DNA from: Cupriavidus necator A5-1
GTDB lineage: Bacteria > Pseudomonadota > Gammaproteobacteria > Burkholderiales > Burkholderiaceae
DNA length: 64,000 bases
Direction of reading: 5' to 3'
Assembly: GCF_000744095.1 (NCBI RefSeq)
Contig: NZ_JQLI01000008.1
Coordinates: 2,666,001 to 2,730,000 of the forward strand
Shown piece after piece: positions 1-6,944 of the stretch. How positions within the stretch are numbered: the first letter of the stretch is position 1; every line of letters starts with the position of its first letter. A program made the position numbers and the translations under genes. The notes beneath the pieces are model-generated. The model was not told where the DNA came from. It ran no database searches and saw only the letters and a list, made by a program, of their open reading frames with translations.

Positions 1-241
1 CCTGGCCCTGGGCGACGGCCAAGTGATGATCAGTGCGGTACACGCCATCGACGGCCAGCGCGGCGATGTTGCGGTCGGCTGCGCGCACATCGGCCGAGCC
101 CTTCACCTCCACCACCGCGCCGGTCGGGTACTGCTCCAGCTCCGAGCGCGGCGGCAGCGCGACATAGTGCGCCTTGCCGTCGATTCCATCGATAACCAGA
201 TAGCCATTGTTGTACAGCTCGTCCACCACGGGAAAGCGCAG
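1..241 (-). pseudogene. Relaxase fragment (DUF3363 family), runs off left edge
   Basis: Read on the minus strand, this stretch encodes a block beginning LRFPVVDELYNNGYLVIDG and continuing through VALPPRSELEQYPTGAVVEV and a RTDHHLAVAQGQ motif. I recognise this as the middle of relaxase/mobilisation proteins with a C-terminal DUF3363 domain, found on Tn4371-like and rhizobial integrative elements. The frame is open only from about 277, where a stop blocks it, so the N-terminal nickase domain with its catalytic tyrosine is missing. A 13-bp perfect hairpin sits exactly at the broken end. The C-terminal part lies outside the window. The fragment is probably non-functional. Its neighbour, a DUF2285 gene, is a usual companion in such elements. 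Confidence 0.65.
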
Positions 242-244
242 CGC

Positions 245-277
245 AGAGGGTCGTTTTGCAGCGAAGGCAAAACGACC
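245..277. repeat. Perfect 13-bp inverted repeat at the relaxase breakpoint
   Basis: AGGGTCGTTTTGC at 245-257 is perfectly complementary to 265-277, with a 7-nt loop AGCGAAG. It lies between the stop of the DUF2285 gene (287, minus strand) and the point where relaxase similarity begins. No T-run follows on either strand, so it is not a typical intrinsic terminator. It could be a small palindromic mobile element or the scar of a rearrangement. Confidence 0.7.
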
Positions 278-286
278 CTACCGAGG

Positions 287-1042
287 TCACTCGAGCTGCG
301 CCAGGCGGCGATAGCCGCCGTGCATCAGCGATCGGCCGCGGCGTACCAGGCGCCGAACGCGCGAGCGCAGGCCGCCGTCGGCATGCCAGCCCGTTGCCAC
401 AGCATCTAAACCGAACAGCCCTTCCCCGATCTCGCGCAGGGACGCGCTTGCCTGAGTCGCATCGAGCGCTTGCAGGGTGTGCAGTTCCAGCAGTGCGGCG
501 GGTGCCGGCCGGGACCGGGCAGCGACAGTCGGGGAAGCTTCGGTAACCTCCGCCAACTTGTCCCACTCGGCCACGACCGTGCCGTAGCGCGCGCTAAGCG
601 CGGCGCCGGGCCGGACGGCATAGACAACGGCCATGCCATCCTCCAGCCCGGGCGCCAGCGCCAGCCGTACGCAGCTGCCGGGCCGGCGAGCCATCAGTAT
701 CAGACGTTTGCCGTCATGAATCAGATGCTTTTGGCCGGGAATGCGCCAAAACTGGAAGGCGCTGGCATTGGGCGATGGGTCGGCATCCGGGTAGAGTTGG
801 AGCACCGCGTCATGGTCAGGGTACCAGGCCGGATGCGCGTCGCGCGCATCCAGAGACGGGTCTTCCAACAGGCGAAGGCCCCAGCGATGCGCCGCCTCCG
901 GCCGGCGCCGACGGCACAGCCAGTCGCACCGGTAGTCGGGATGACGGCGCAGATACTCCCAAGCCAACTCTGGCCCGTCCAGGTGCAGAACGTAAAGATA
1001 CGCTGCGGTTGGAAGCCATGAATCAGCGCTGTGATCTGCCAT
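287..1042 (-). CDS. DUF6499/DUF2285 domain protein of integrative elements
   Basis: 251 residues. The N-terminus (MADHSADSWLP, then YLYVLHLDGPELAWEYLRRH) matches the DUF6499 'transcriptional regulator domain'. The remainder, ending LRSRVRRLVRRGRSLMHGGY, matches DUF2285. Such proteins are encoded on ICEs of alpha- and betaproteobacteria next to DUF736, DUF2958 and relaxase genes. A DNA-binding or regulatory role is assumed but unproven. I chose the ATG at 1042 because AGAAGG lies 7 nt upstream and the family begins at this residue, although the frame stays open to 1156. The domain order looks complete. Confidence 0.75.
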   Translation of the reverse strand: MADHSADSWLPTAAYLYVLHLDGPELAWEYLRRHPDYRCDWLCRRRRPEAAHRWGLRLLEDPSLDARDAHPAWYPDHDAVLQLYPDADPSPNASAFQFWRIPGQKHLIHDGKRLILMARRPGSCVRLALAPGLEDGMAVVYAVRPGAALSARYGTVVAEWDKLAEVTEASPTVAARSRPAPAALLELHTLQALDATQASASLREIGEGLFGLDAVATGWHADGGLRSRVRRLVRRGRSLMHGGYRRLAQLE

Positions 1043-1602
1043 GACGAACCTTCTGTGAAGCAAGAACGTCGCGATGGACATCAAGCGCGAGGACAAATGC
1101 ATCACAACATCATTGACCCCGAAGCCTTGCGCAGATCGTCCGGATGCGACCGCCACTCAGCGCGGAAATCACGCGCGGCACCGGTCATCCTGCCGCTGGC
1201 CGCGCGGTGAATCATGTCTCTTTGGGTCAAAACCGCCCCGCCGTGCGCAAGAATGTCGATCTAGACCGCAGTCGTCTTGAATCAGACTGAAATAGCCACA
1301 ATGCACCGAGAATGGCTTGCGTCTGCAAGGTCCGCCGTATTGATGACCATGGATTGGGGCTACGAGTCAAGATCAGTCGTGGAGGGAACCAGCGAGGTGC
1401 GCAGTGCGCGTCCGCTTTCTTCATCTTGAGCCATGCCTTCGTCGGTGGGGGCGCGCTGACAATTGTGGATCGTGACCCTTCCGCCTACAGGCGGATGTCG
1501 GAAGACGTTGGCGTCGCGAATAGCTTGGGTTCCTTGCCGAGCGGAAACCCGATCACATACAGGACGTTAGCTGGCATCGGCCTGTCCGGGTCCGCCCCCC
1601 CT
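1043..1602. other. Gene-free stretch with one copy of a dispersed repeat
   Basis: I see no convincing gene on either strand. The stretch holds copy A of a 50-bp repeat (1255-1304). It also holds the degenerate 3' end of the XRE pseudogene at its right border: conserved residues FEMGREAD and RFEVLLKGG appear out of frame near 1590-1650. Confidence 0.5.
1255..1304 (+). repeat. Dispersed direct repeat, copy A
   Basis: This 50-bp segment, with core GTCGTCTTGAATCAGACTGA, matches 5019-5068 at 45 of 50 positions in the same orientation. Sequences on both sides of the two copies differ. The repeats bracket a 3.7-kb segment carrying the XRE pseudogene, permease, DUF2958 and XRE genes. Origin unknown; IS remnants or recombination end-points are possible. 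Confidence 0.7.
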
Positions 1603-2031
1603 TCAGCAGCACTTCGAAGCGCTAATCCGCTTCGCGGCCCATCTCGAAGTCAGCTGCGACATGTCCATCGTGCTGGTCTGCGCCAGCTCGGCCAACTGCT
1701 TACCCGTGGTCAGCGGAATCGCCGCGAAGGTGACGTGCTCGTGGTCGAACTGTTCCTGCCCAGCCTTGAGTTCGTCTTCAGGTGGAATTGCGAATGGCTT
1801 GCTGAGCGCGTCGATATCCAGGAAATCGAACGCGCTGGCGAGCGCCCGGCAGGTGTCGGGGCCGGCGGGCCAGCCTTGCTCGACGCGCTGAACGGTTCGC
1901 ACGTTGAGCCCGGCGATCACAGCCAACTGCTCTTGAGTCCATTGCCGGGCATCGCGGAACACCTTGATGCAGACAGCCAGCTCGGCGGAGGTCAGCAGGC
2001 GTACTGGTGGCGTGTTTTCCGTCGCGTTCAT
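1603..2031 (-). pseudogene. XRE-family helix-turn-helix regulator, frameshifted at the 3' end
   Basis: The 142-residue frame starts MNATENTPPVRLLTSAEL and contains a clear XRE helix-turn-helix (WTQEQLAVIAGLNVRTVQRVEQG), giving a predicted DNA-binding regulator. GAAGGAG sits 6 nt before the ATG. After MDMSQLTS the frame becomes nonsense. The neighbouring frame continues with the plausible family tail FEMGREAD, stop, RFEVLLKGG, which implies a frameshift near 1655 plus an in-frame stop. The HTH itself is intact, so a shortened DNA-binding protein could still be made. It follows the small membrane-protein gene by 15 nt and is probably co-transcribed with it. Confidence 0.6.
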
Positions 2032-2046
2032 TTCGTTGCTCCTTCG

Positions 2047-2274
2047 TTATCGACCGACATGGCCAGCCTGCTTGCCACGCCATCGTGCATGGCATGCGCC
2101 GTACTTAGCTACGGGCCAGAGCGCAAGCGAGAATCCGACAGCTGCCAGTACTGCCACGTAGTGAGCAGGCGACATGGTGTTGTAGTCGCAAGCGCTCAGT
2201 GTGCGTGCCAGAACCGGCAAGACGCCGCCCGGTGCGTCCAGGTGATTCTCATTCAGCTCTCGGAGTGTGGTCAC
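2047..2274 (-). CDS. Small hypothetical protein with one membrane segment
   Basis: A 75-residue protein that I do not recognise. The GTG at 2274 is preferred because AAGGAG lies 8 nt upstream; the in-frame ATG at 2298 has no such site. One hydrophobic stretch (about residues 36-52, YVAVLAAVGFSLALWPV) suggests a single-pass inner-membrane protein, followed by a short basic tail. It is 15 nt upstream of the XRE pseudogene on the same strand and probably forms a bicistron with it. Confidence 0.5.
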   Translation of the reverse strand: MTTLRELNENHLDAPGGVLPVLARTLSACDYNTMSPAHYVAVLAAVGFSLALWPVAKYGACHARWRGKQAGHVGR

Positions 2275-2442
2275 GTTCAGGTCTCCTTGCAATGGCATTG
2301 ATACGCCGTCGGTCAGTGCCCGGCTTCGTGTGGGTCTTGCGGTCCCGCCACTGCGGGCGAGCCGGTTCCCTCAGTCGACTTTCGAGCCATTGACCAGTGC
2401 CAGGCTGGTGTACTCACGACCGCGTGGGCCGAAAGTGCCGGT

Positions 2443-3834
2443 TCACGGGCTGTCATCCATTGCCAATGCACGCCCGTCTGCGCGCCGGTTACGCGTATTT
2501 TGCCAAGCGCCAGCCAGCACGCCGGCAAGCAGCGTCGCTGTCGCGAGAATTTCCATGCGATGGGCGGGATGCCAGACCATGGCCGCGAGGACACCGAGAA
2601 TCACCACGACAACCGACCACGTCAACCACGGGTAGCACCACATACGCAGCGGCAGCTCTGCCGCGCGTCGTTCTAGTACTGCGCGCATGCGCAACTGCGA
2701 TATCGCGATCACGAGGTACACCAGCAGCGCCACGGCGCCTGAGGTAGCCAGCAGGAACGCGAAGACGCGTTCTGGCATCAGGTAGTTCGCCAGCACGCAC
2801 ACGAAGCCGAATGCGGTGGAAACCAGTACCGCAGCGCGCGGTGTGCCACACACGGCAGTCCGGCTTAGGCCGCTCGGGGCATCGCCCCGCGTCGACAGCG
2901 AGAACAGCATGCGGGAGGCAGTGTAGAGCGCCGAGTTCAGGCAGCTCATTACCGCTATCAGAACAATGACGTCGACAATAGCCTTGGCGTGCGGCACGCC
3001 GAGGATCTCCAGCGCGCGCTGGTACGCCCCATGGGTGACGAGCAGCGGGTCATTCCACGGCACCAGTGCAACAACAATGAAGATCGAGCCCAGGTAGAAC
3101 AGCGAAATGCGCCACACCACCGATCGCGTCGCGCGCACGATTTGCCGGGCCGGGTGTTCCGCTTCGGCCGCCGCAATGGTGACGATCTCCGCCCCCATGA
3201 ATGCGAACATCGTTGTCAGGACGACAGCGATGACAGCATTTGCGCCATTCGGCATGAACCCGCCATAGTCAACCAGCCGCGCCACGCCCGATACCTGAGC
3301 CCCCGGAAGCAAACCCAGCACCGCCAGACCGCCTACGGCAATGAACGCCACGATGGCGACCACCTTGATGAGCGCGAACCAAAATTCAAACTCGCCGTAG
3401 TTCCTGACCGAGAACAGATTGGTGCCGGTCAGCGCGAGCGTGATCGCCAGCGCAAACATCCACTGGGGTACGGCAGGCAACCAGCCGTTCAGAATTGCCG
3501 CCGCCGCTGTCGCTTCAATCGGGATCACCAGGACCCAGAACCACCAGTACAGCCAGCCAATCGTGAAACCGGCCCAATGTCCGATGGCGCCGTCCGCGTA
3601 GGTCGAAAACGATCCGGTATCCGGCTGTGCCACAGCCATCTCGCCCAGCATGCGCATGACCAGCACCACCAGCAGCCCGGCAACGGCATAGGCCAGCAGC
3701 GCGGCCGGGCCGGCTTCGGCGATAGCTCGCCCGGAGCCTACAAACAGTCCGGCGCCGATGACGCCTGCAATCGAAACCATCGTGACGTGACGCGGCTTGA
3801 GTCCATGGCTCAGCCCTTTCCCTGACGGGTTCAT
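2443..3834 (-). CDS. Amino-acid permease, APC superfamily (GABA-permease-like)
   Basis: 463 residues with about 12 hydrophobic segments. The APC signature is near the N-terminus: GLKPRHVTMVSIAGVIGAGL followed by FVGSGRAIAEAGPAALLAYA, as in GabP, AnsP and other amino-acid/proton symporters. It should act in the inner membrane; the exact substrate cannot be read from sequence. The ATG at 3834 has GAGGAG 6 nt upstream and precedes the conserved GLSHGLKPRH start. The 66 nt of open frame further upstream is excluded. It is a metabolic cargo gene among ICE genes, inside the interval bounded by the 1255/5019 repeats. Confidence 0.85.
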   Translation of the reverse strand: MNPSGKGLSHGLKPRHVTMVSIAGVIGAGLFVGSGRAIAEAGPAALLAYAVAGLLVVLVMRMLGEMAVAQPDTGSFSTYADGAIGHWAGFTIGWLYWWFWVLVIPIEATAAAAILNGWLPAVPQWMFALAITLALTGTNLFSVRNYGEFEFWFALIKVVAIVAFIAVGGLAVLGLLPGAQVSGVARLVDYGGFMPNGANAVIAVVLTTMFAFMGAEIVTIAAAEAEHPARQIVRATRSVVWRISLFYLGSIFIVVALVPWNDPLLVTHGAYQRALEILGVPHAKAIVDVIVLIAVMSCLNSALYTASRMLFSLSTRGDAPSGLSRTAVCGTPRAAVLVSTAFGFVCVLANYLMPERVFAFLLATSGAVALLVYLVIAISQLRMRAVLERRAAELPLRMWCYPWLTWSVVVVILGVLAAMVWHPAHRMEILATATLLAGVLAGAWQNTRNRRADGRALAMDDSP

Positions 3835-3859
3835 GTCTCTCTCCTCTGTGAAGCGCGAC

Positions 3860-4342
3860 CTACACGAGCCGCTCTTGGTCCCCAATGAATGGAAATTCAC
3901 CGCGCTCGCGTTCCAGCATGCAGCGGTGGCTTGACCTCAAATACGGTATGCCGCATCGCATTGACGCGAACAATGGGGTACAGATTGCCGCCTCGATCAA
4001 TCGACGATCGACCCACTGGACTGTGCCAGCCGGGCGTACTCCTAACGACCGCGTTGGCCGGAAGTACAGGTCGCGAAGAATCGGCCTTTTGAGCGGCCCA
4101 ACGATGGATGCCAGGTCGGACAGCTTCACATGGCCGAGTTCGGGCGTGCCGATACCCACGTCGCACAGGCCGTAGGCGGTGTCACCATCGGCCGGGTCGA
4201 GCGCGGCCAGTAGCCAGGTGGCATGCGCATCTGGGGTAAACAGCCGTACCACGCAGTGGGCCCAGACCTTTCCGTTTGCATACGCGTGGCCGTTTGCGAG
4301 CAATTGCGCGCGTTGCTCTGCGGTGATGAGGGTTGGATTCAT
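3860..4342 (-). CDS. DUF2958 protein with an aberrant C-terminus
   Basis: 160 residues. The first ~95 are a good DUF2958 match: MNPTLITAEQRAQLLANG, then VRLFTPDAHATWLLAALDPA, DGDTAYGLCDVGIGTPELGH and RDLYF. DUF2958 genes are common on ICEs and plasmids and their function is unknown. After RDLYFRPTRSLGV the sequence no longer looks like the family, which usually ends shortly after this point, so the tail may be a read-through into unrelated DNA after an indel. GGAGG 8 nt upstream supports the ATG at 4342. It lies 25 nt upstream of the permease on the same strand. Confidence 0.65.
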   Translation of the reverse strand: MNPTLITAEQRAQLLANGHAYANGKVWAHCVVRLFTPDAHATWLLAALDPADGDTAYGLCDVGIGTPELGHVKLSDLASIVGPLKRPILRDLYFRPTRSLGVRPAGTVQWVDRRLIEAAICTPLFASMRCGIPYLRSSHRCMLERERGEFPFIGDQERLV

Positions 4343-4548
4343 GAGTGCAGCCTCCGGGAAAGTTCGCTCCACGCGGAGCAAGGCAATACTGGGCGCACGC
4401 CCCTATCGCGGGTCGTCACATCCCAACACGGTCCGGTGCGGGCAGCGTTTACAGCAAGCAGCGTGCACAAGCGTTGAGCACCTTTCCGGGACGGCGTGAA
4501 GCTACGTCGCTCTAAGACCCGGTAGCCATCGCCCCCGTACAGCGTCAA

Positions 4549-4566
4549 TAGGGTACATGTACCCTA
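4549..4566. promoter_or_regulatory. 18-bp perfect palindrome, likely operator for the XRE gene
   Basis: TAGGGTACATGTACCCTA is a perfect palindrome whose right end is 33 bp before the GTG start of the XRE-family gene at 4600. Small XRE regulators commonly bind palindromes at their own promoters. The position between the divergent DUF2958 and XRE genes would let one site control both. Confidence 0.5.
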
Positions 4567-4599
4567 GTACAAACCGCATCATATCTGAATGATGCGGGA

Positions 4600-4842
4600 G
4601 TGCCAAATCTCAGCAGTCAACGCCAGAATCCAACCCTTGTCGCCCTCGGCGATGCGATTCGACGCATCCGGAAAGAACGAGGCATGTCACAGGAACAATT
4701 GGCCCTGTCCGCGGAAATCGACGTGAGTTATCTGGGACGGGTGGAACGCGGCGACAACAACGTCGCAATTCTTAGGCTTGAGCGCATCTCCGAAGCACTT
4801 GGCGTGACGATGGCTAGACTGATGGCCGAAGCGCGGTTATGA
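4600..4842 (+). CDS. Small XRE-family transcriptional regulator
   Basis: 80 residues, nearly all one HTH_3 domain: GDAIRRIRKERGMSQEQLAL, then SAEIDVSYLGRVERGDNNVA and a LxRISEALGV helix. This is the size and layout of single-domain repressors on mobile elements. GTG at 4600 is the first start after GCGGGAG; a later start would cut the HTH. The 18-bp palindrome upstream suggests autoregulation. It is divergent from DUF2958, so it may control the 2.4-4.3 kb gene block; that is inference. Confidence 0.75.
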   Translation: MPNLSSQRQNPTLVALGDAIRRIRKERGMSQEQLALSAEIDVSYLGRVERGDNNVAILRLERISEALGVTMARLMAEARL

Positions 4843-4859
4843 GAGCCCCTTCATTGGGC

Positions 4860-5015
4860 GGCCATATCTTCGACTGCGCGACCAGCCCAGTCCGCTGCAT
4901 ACCCCTCTTCCTTGGTCAGCCGGACGTAGATCGTCGCCGGCAATGAAGGCCGTGGAGGGTCACGATATTGTGGGGTCTCTGGAGTTGGCTGACGGCCTTC
5001 CATGCTACGCCGAAA
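4860..5015 (-). pseudogene. DUF736 gene remnant (C-terminal half, frameshifted)
   Basis: On the minus strand one frame gives FGVAWKAVSQLQRPHNIVTL, which parallels the intact DUF736 protein encoded at 5493-5804 (IGAAWRKISQSERPYLSVTL). Another frame continues PSLPATIYVRLTKEEG, parallel to PSFPATIYARLIEEDDG. The shift lies near 4945. DNA similarity to the intact gene is also obvious (shared CGTAGATCGTCGCCGG). The N-terminal half is missing, and repeat copy B lies immediately next to the breakpoint. Confidence 0.65.
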
Positions 5016-5018
5016 TTC

Positions 5019-5068
5019 GTCGATCTCGACCGCCGTCGTCTTGAATCAGACTGATATAGGCAGAATGC
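5019..5068 (+). repeat. Dispersed direct repeat, copy B
   Basis: Matches copy A at 1255-1304 at 45 of 50 positions, same orientation. It abuts the broken end of the DUF736 remnant, consistent with a recombination point. Confidence 0.7.
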
Positions 5069-5141
5069 GGCGCAGCGGCATTTGACTAGCGGCTCCTCCC
5101 ATGCTCGTGGCCATTGTAAGGACCCTGAAATCCGAGGACGC

Positions 5142-5426
5142 ATGACACGCGTGTCCGCCAAAGCGCGAAAACGCGATGCCGGATCTGCGCATTCGTACAC
5201 AAGCACGGATCCAAAGACTGTCGGATTCGTGCAACCACAGAAGCATGGAAGCGGAATTGCGGTAGCCAGGCAAGGCACGGATGTGGTCCCCCTGATCTGT
5301 GGGAGTCTGCAAATGCGGATTCCCACGGAAGCCGTAAGCAACTCAATCAACCGAAAGGCCGAGCAGCGTCTGGCGCAGGTGCGCCAGACGCTGGAGGCGA
5401 TCTTGAAAGAGCGCGACGCGCCGTAG
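5142..5426 (+). CDS. Hypothetical protein, 94 residues
   Basis: I do not recognise this protein. It begins MTRVSAKARKRDAGS, has a basic N-terminus and ends in a probable helix (RKAEQRLAQVRQTLEAILKE). The ATG at 5142 is preceded by CGAGGA at short spacing; the frame is open from 5082. It lies between the DUF736 remnant and the intact DUF736 gene, on the opposite strand to both. Codon use looks plausible, but there is no independent evidence that it is expressed. Confidence 0.35.
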   Translation: MTRVSAKARKRDAGSAHSYTSTDPKTVGFVQPQKHGSGIAVARQGTDVVPLICGSLQMRIPTEAVSNSINRKAEQRLAQVRQTLEAILKERDAP

Positions 5427-5492
5427 GCGTGCGCGCGATGCTGCGGCTAGCAAGTGCGCCCCGCCGCAATGGCGGGGCGTTCGGGGCGACCG

Positions 5493-5804
5493 TCAGGCCG
5501 CCGGCTTGCTGCGCGACCAGATCAGGTTGTGCGTGCCATCGTCTTCCTCGATCAGCCGGGCGTAGATCGTCGCCGGAAACGAAGGATCATCGAGGGTCAC
5601 GGACAGGTAGGGCCGCTCGGACTGGCTGATTTTCCTCCACGCCGCGCCAATGTCGTAGCCGCCGGCCGCCTGGACGCGGAAGTCGGGGGCGTTCTCGCTC
5701 GCCTTGTCGTTGGGGATGAACCTGACCTTGACGTTGAGCGTCAGGGTGCGAACCGTGCCGGTGAAGCCGTCGCTCTGAGCGGTGAAGTTGCCAATGTTGG
5801 CCAT
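5493..5804 (-). CDS. DUF736 family protein
   Basis: 103 residues matching DUF736 along its whole length: MANIGNFTAQSDGFTGTVRT, LNVKVRFIPNDK, APDFRVQAAGGYDIGAAWRK and PSFPATIYARLIEEDDG. The family is near-universal on ICEs and plasmids of rhizobia, Burkholderiales and relatives. A small single-domain protein of unknown role is expected. The ATG at 5804 has GGAGAA 7 nt upstream. A decayed partial duplicate lies about 0.5 kb to its left. Confidence 0.85.
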   Translation of the reverse strand: MANIGNFTAQSDGFTGTVRTLTLNVKVRFIPNDKASENAPDFRVQAAGGYDIGAAWRKISQSERPYLSVTLDDPSFPATIYARLIEEDDGTHNLIWSRSKPAA

Positions 5805-5922
5805 GATGCATTCTCCTTTCGGGTTAACCAAGGTCGCGCCCATCGCGTCCTTGTTGTGATCCGATGAGTGGGGGCCGGGCTGGTTGCACCGCTTGCGGCC
5901 GAGACGCAGTGGAGGACCTGGA

Positions 5923-5980
5923 GGCGCGAACAATTTGCTGCGCGAGGAAGCCGCGCAGCGGCGGGGAAATTGTTTGCGCC
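5923..5980. repeat. Long nested inverted repeat
   Basis: The outer arms GGCGCGAACAATTT (5923-5936) and AAATTGTTTGCGCC (5967-5980) pair at 13 of 14 positions. Inside them CTGCGCG (5938-5944) pairs perfectly with CGCGCAG (5952-5958) around a 7-nt loop. It lies in the gene-free region upstream of DUF736. Candidates are an origin of transfer or replication element, an iteron-like site or a small mobile palindrome. No protein reads through it. Confidence 0.55.
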
Positions 5981-6408
5981 GGAGGGTTGCGGTGCCATGA
6001 AGACCGAGGCGCAGCCGCGCCCCTGCCAGGATGCACAACAGCTAAAGGACGCATGGGCCGATCTCGCCGAAAGGAGGCGTGGCCGACTCGGCATCCCCGC
6101 ATGACCGCTGCACCGGATTGCGCCCCACCGCGGGTTAGGATCACCCCATCAACGACAAGCGCGAATGCCCCTACCGCAGCTTGCGGCGACGTCTTTGAGG
6201 CATGGCGAGAAAGGTCCATAGGAGCCGGGCGGCGCATCCGCGAATCGTCCTTCGTGACGCGGTGGGCGACAAATTGCTAGCGTCGAGGACGGTACGCTTT
6301 CGCACAACCTGTAGCAGCAGGCCAGGGCGTAGTCCACGCGCCCTCCCCGCTGCGGCGGGGCCGAGACCTTGCCCGCTTCACCGGGTACTGATCGCTATAC
6401 CGGGGGCC
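5981..6408. other. Gene-free stretch
   Basis: I see no supported gene here. A short GC-rich hairpin (CCCCGC/GCGGGG) occurs near 6345-6362. Open frames crossing the region lack recognisable motifs or ribosome-binding sites. Confidence 0.4.
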
Positions 6409-6615
6409 GTCCCACTCCAACAGCAGTGCCAGCATGAAACGATAGGCACTGCCTGTGCAACAGCCCGAAGCATGCAGCCTGCATTGATGGTCCTTGGCCC
6501 CTTATTGGCTCCTTATTAGCCAAACTCTTTGATATCCCCTTTGTGTTCGTCATCAGCTGCACCGTCGCCCTTCTCGCCGGCATTGCTCTGGGGTTGGCCT
6601 TGCGTGCTGAGGACG
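6409..6615 (+). pseudogene. Decayed 3' end of a second MFS exporter related to 10334-11572
   Basis: The translation gives LQQQCQHETIGTACATARS, then MVLGPL. After a single-base deletion near 6505 it continues GSLLAKLFDIPFVFVISCT. This aligns without gaps to the end of the exporter encoded at 10334-11572 (MQQQCQLESIGTVSATARS, ALAKLLGISLVFVLSGT). By my count 36 of 60 residues are identical. Only the last two or so membrane segments remain. The fragment is on the same strand as, and upstream of, the peptide/dehydrogenase/carbamoyltransferase operon, so it may be the tail of an earlier related operon. Confidence 0.7.
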
Positions 6616-6944
6616 TGCGGTGTTTCGTCGCGCAGGTTATCCCGCGAAAGCGTCCAGGATCCCGCGTGTAATCTGACTTTGCGACTACTGCAGCAATGAG
6701 CCTGCAAGAAGGCTAACACGGGGTCAAGTCGGCGCCAGCGCCGTATCGCCCCGCGCACGGTCGCGAGCGTATATTGCCTGCCTTCAATCGCAAAATTGAT
6801 CACCCAGGAGCCGCTGTGATCATAATGAATATCTGTGTCATACGGGCACCGAAGACAGCGCACCAGGCGATCGAGCTCAGTAACAGTTATCAACTCAATC
6901 CTAGGTAACTCGACCACGGATTTGGATGTTGGTGGAGATGTCAT
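6516..6944 (-). CDS. Plasmid/ICE-type hypothetical protein, 3' end replaced
   Basis: 142 residues. The first ~95 have a plausible conserved core (TELDRLVRCL, SGSWVINFAIEGRQYTLATV, RGAIRRWRRLDPVLAFLQAH, RKVRLHAGS). They resemble small 'ParC-like/partition-associated' hypothetical proteins of plasmids and ICEs; that resemblance is from memory and uncertain. The last ~45 codons run antisense to the MFS remnant, so the natural 3' end appears lost and the stop at 6516 is accidental. No strong ribosome-binding site precedes the ATG at 6944. Confidence 0.4.
   Translation of the reverse strand: MTSPPTSKSVVELPRIELITVTELDRLVRCLRCPYDTDIHYDHSGSWVINFAIEGRQYTLATVRGAIRRWRRLDPVLAFLQAHCCSSRKVRLHAGSWTLSRDNLRDETPHVLSTQGQPQSNAGEKGDGAADDEHKGDIKEFG

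Noticed and set aside
245..277. Intrinsic terminator for the DUF2285 gene
   Set aside because: No T-run on either side, and the stem is perfect and GC/AT mixed rather than terminator-like.
1255..1304. Nod-box-like or other symbiotic regulator site
   Set aside because: The 50-bp repeat lacks the ATC-N9-GAT spacing pattern and is not placed before a plausible target gene.
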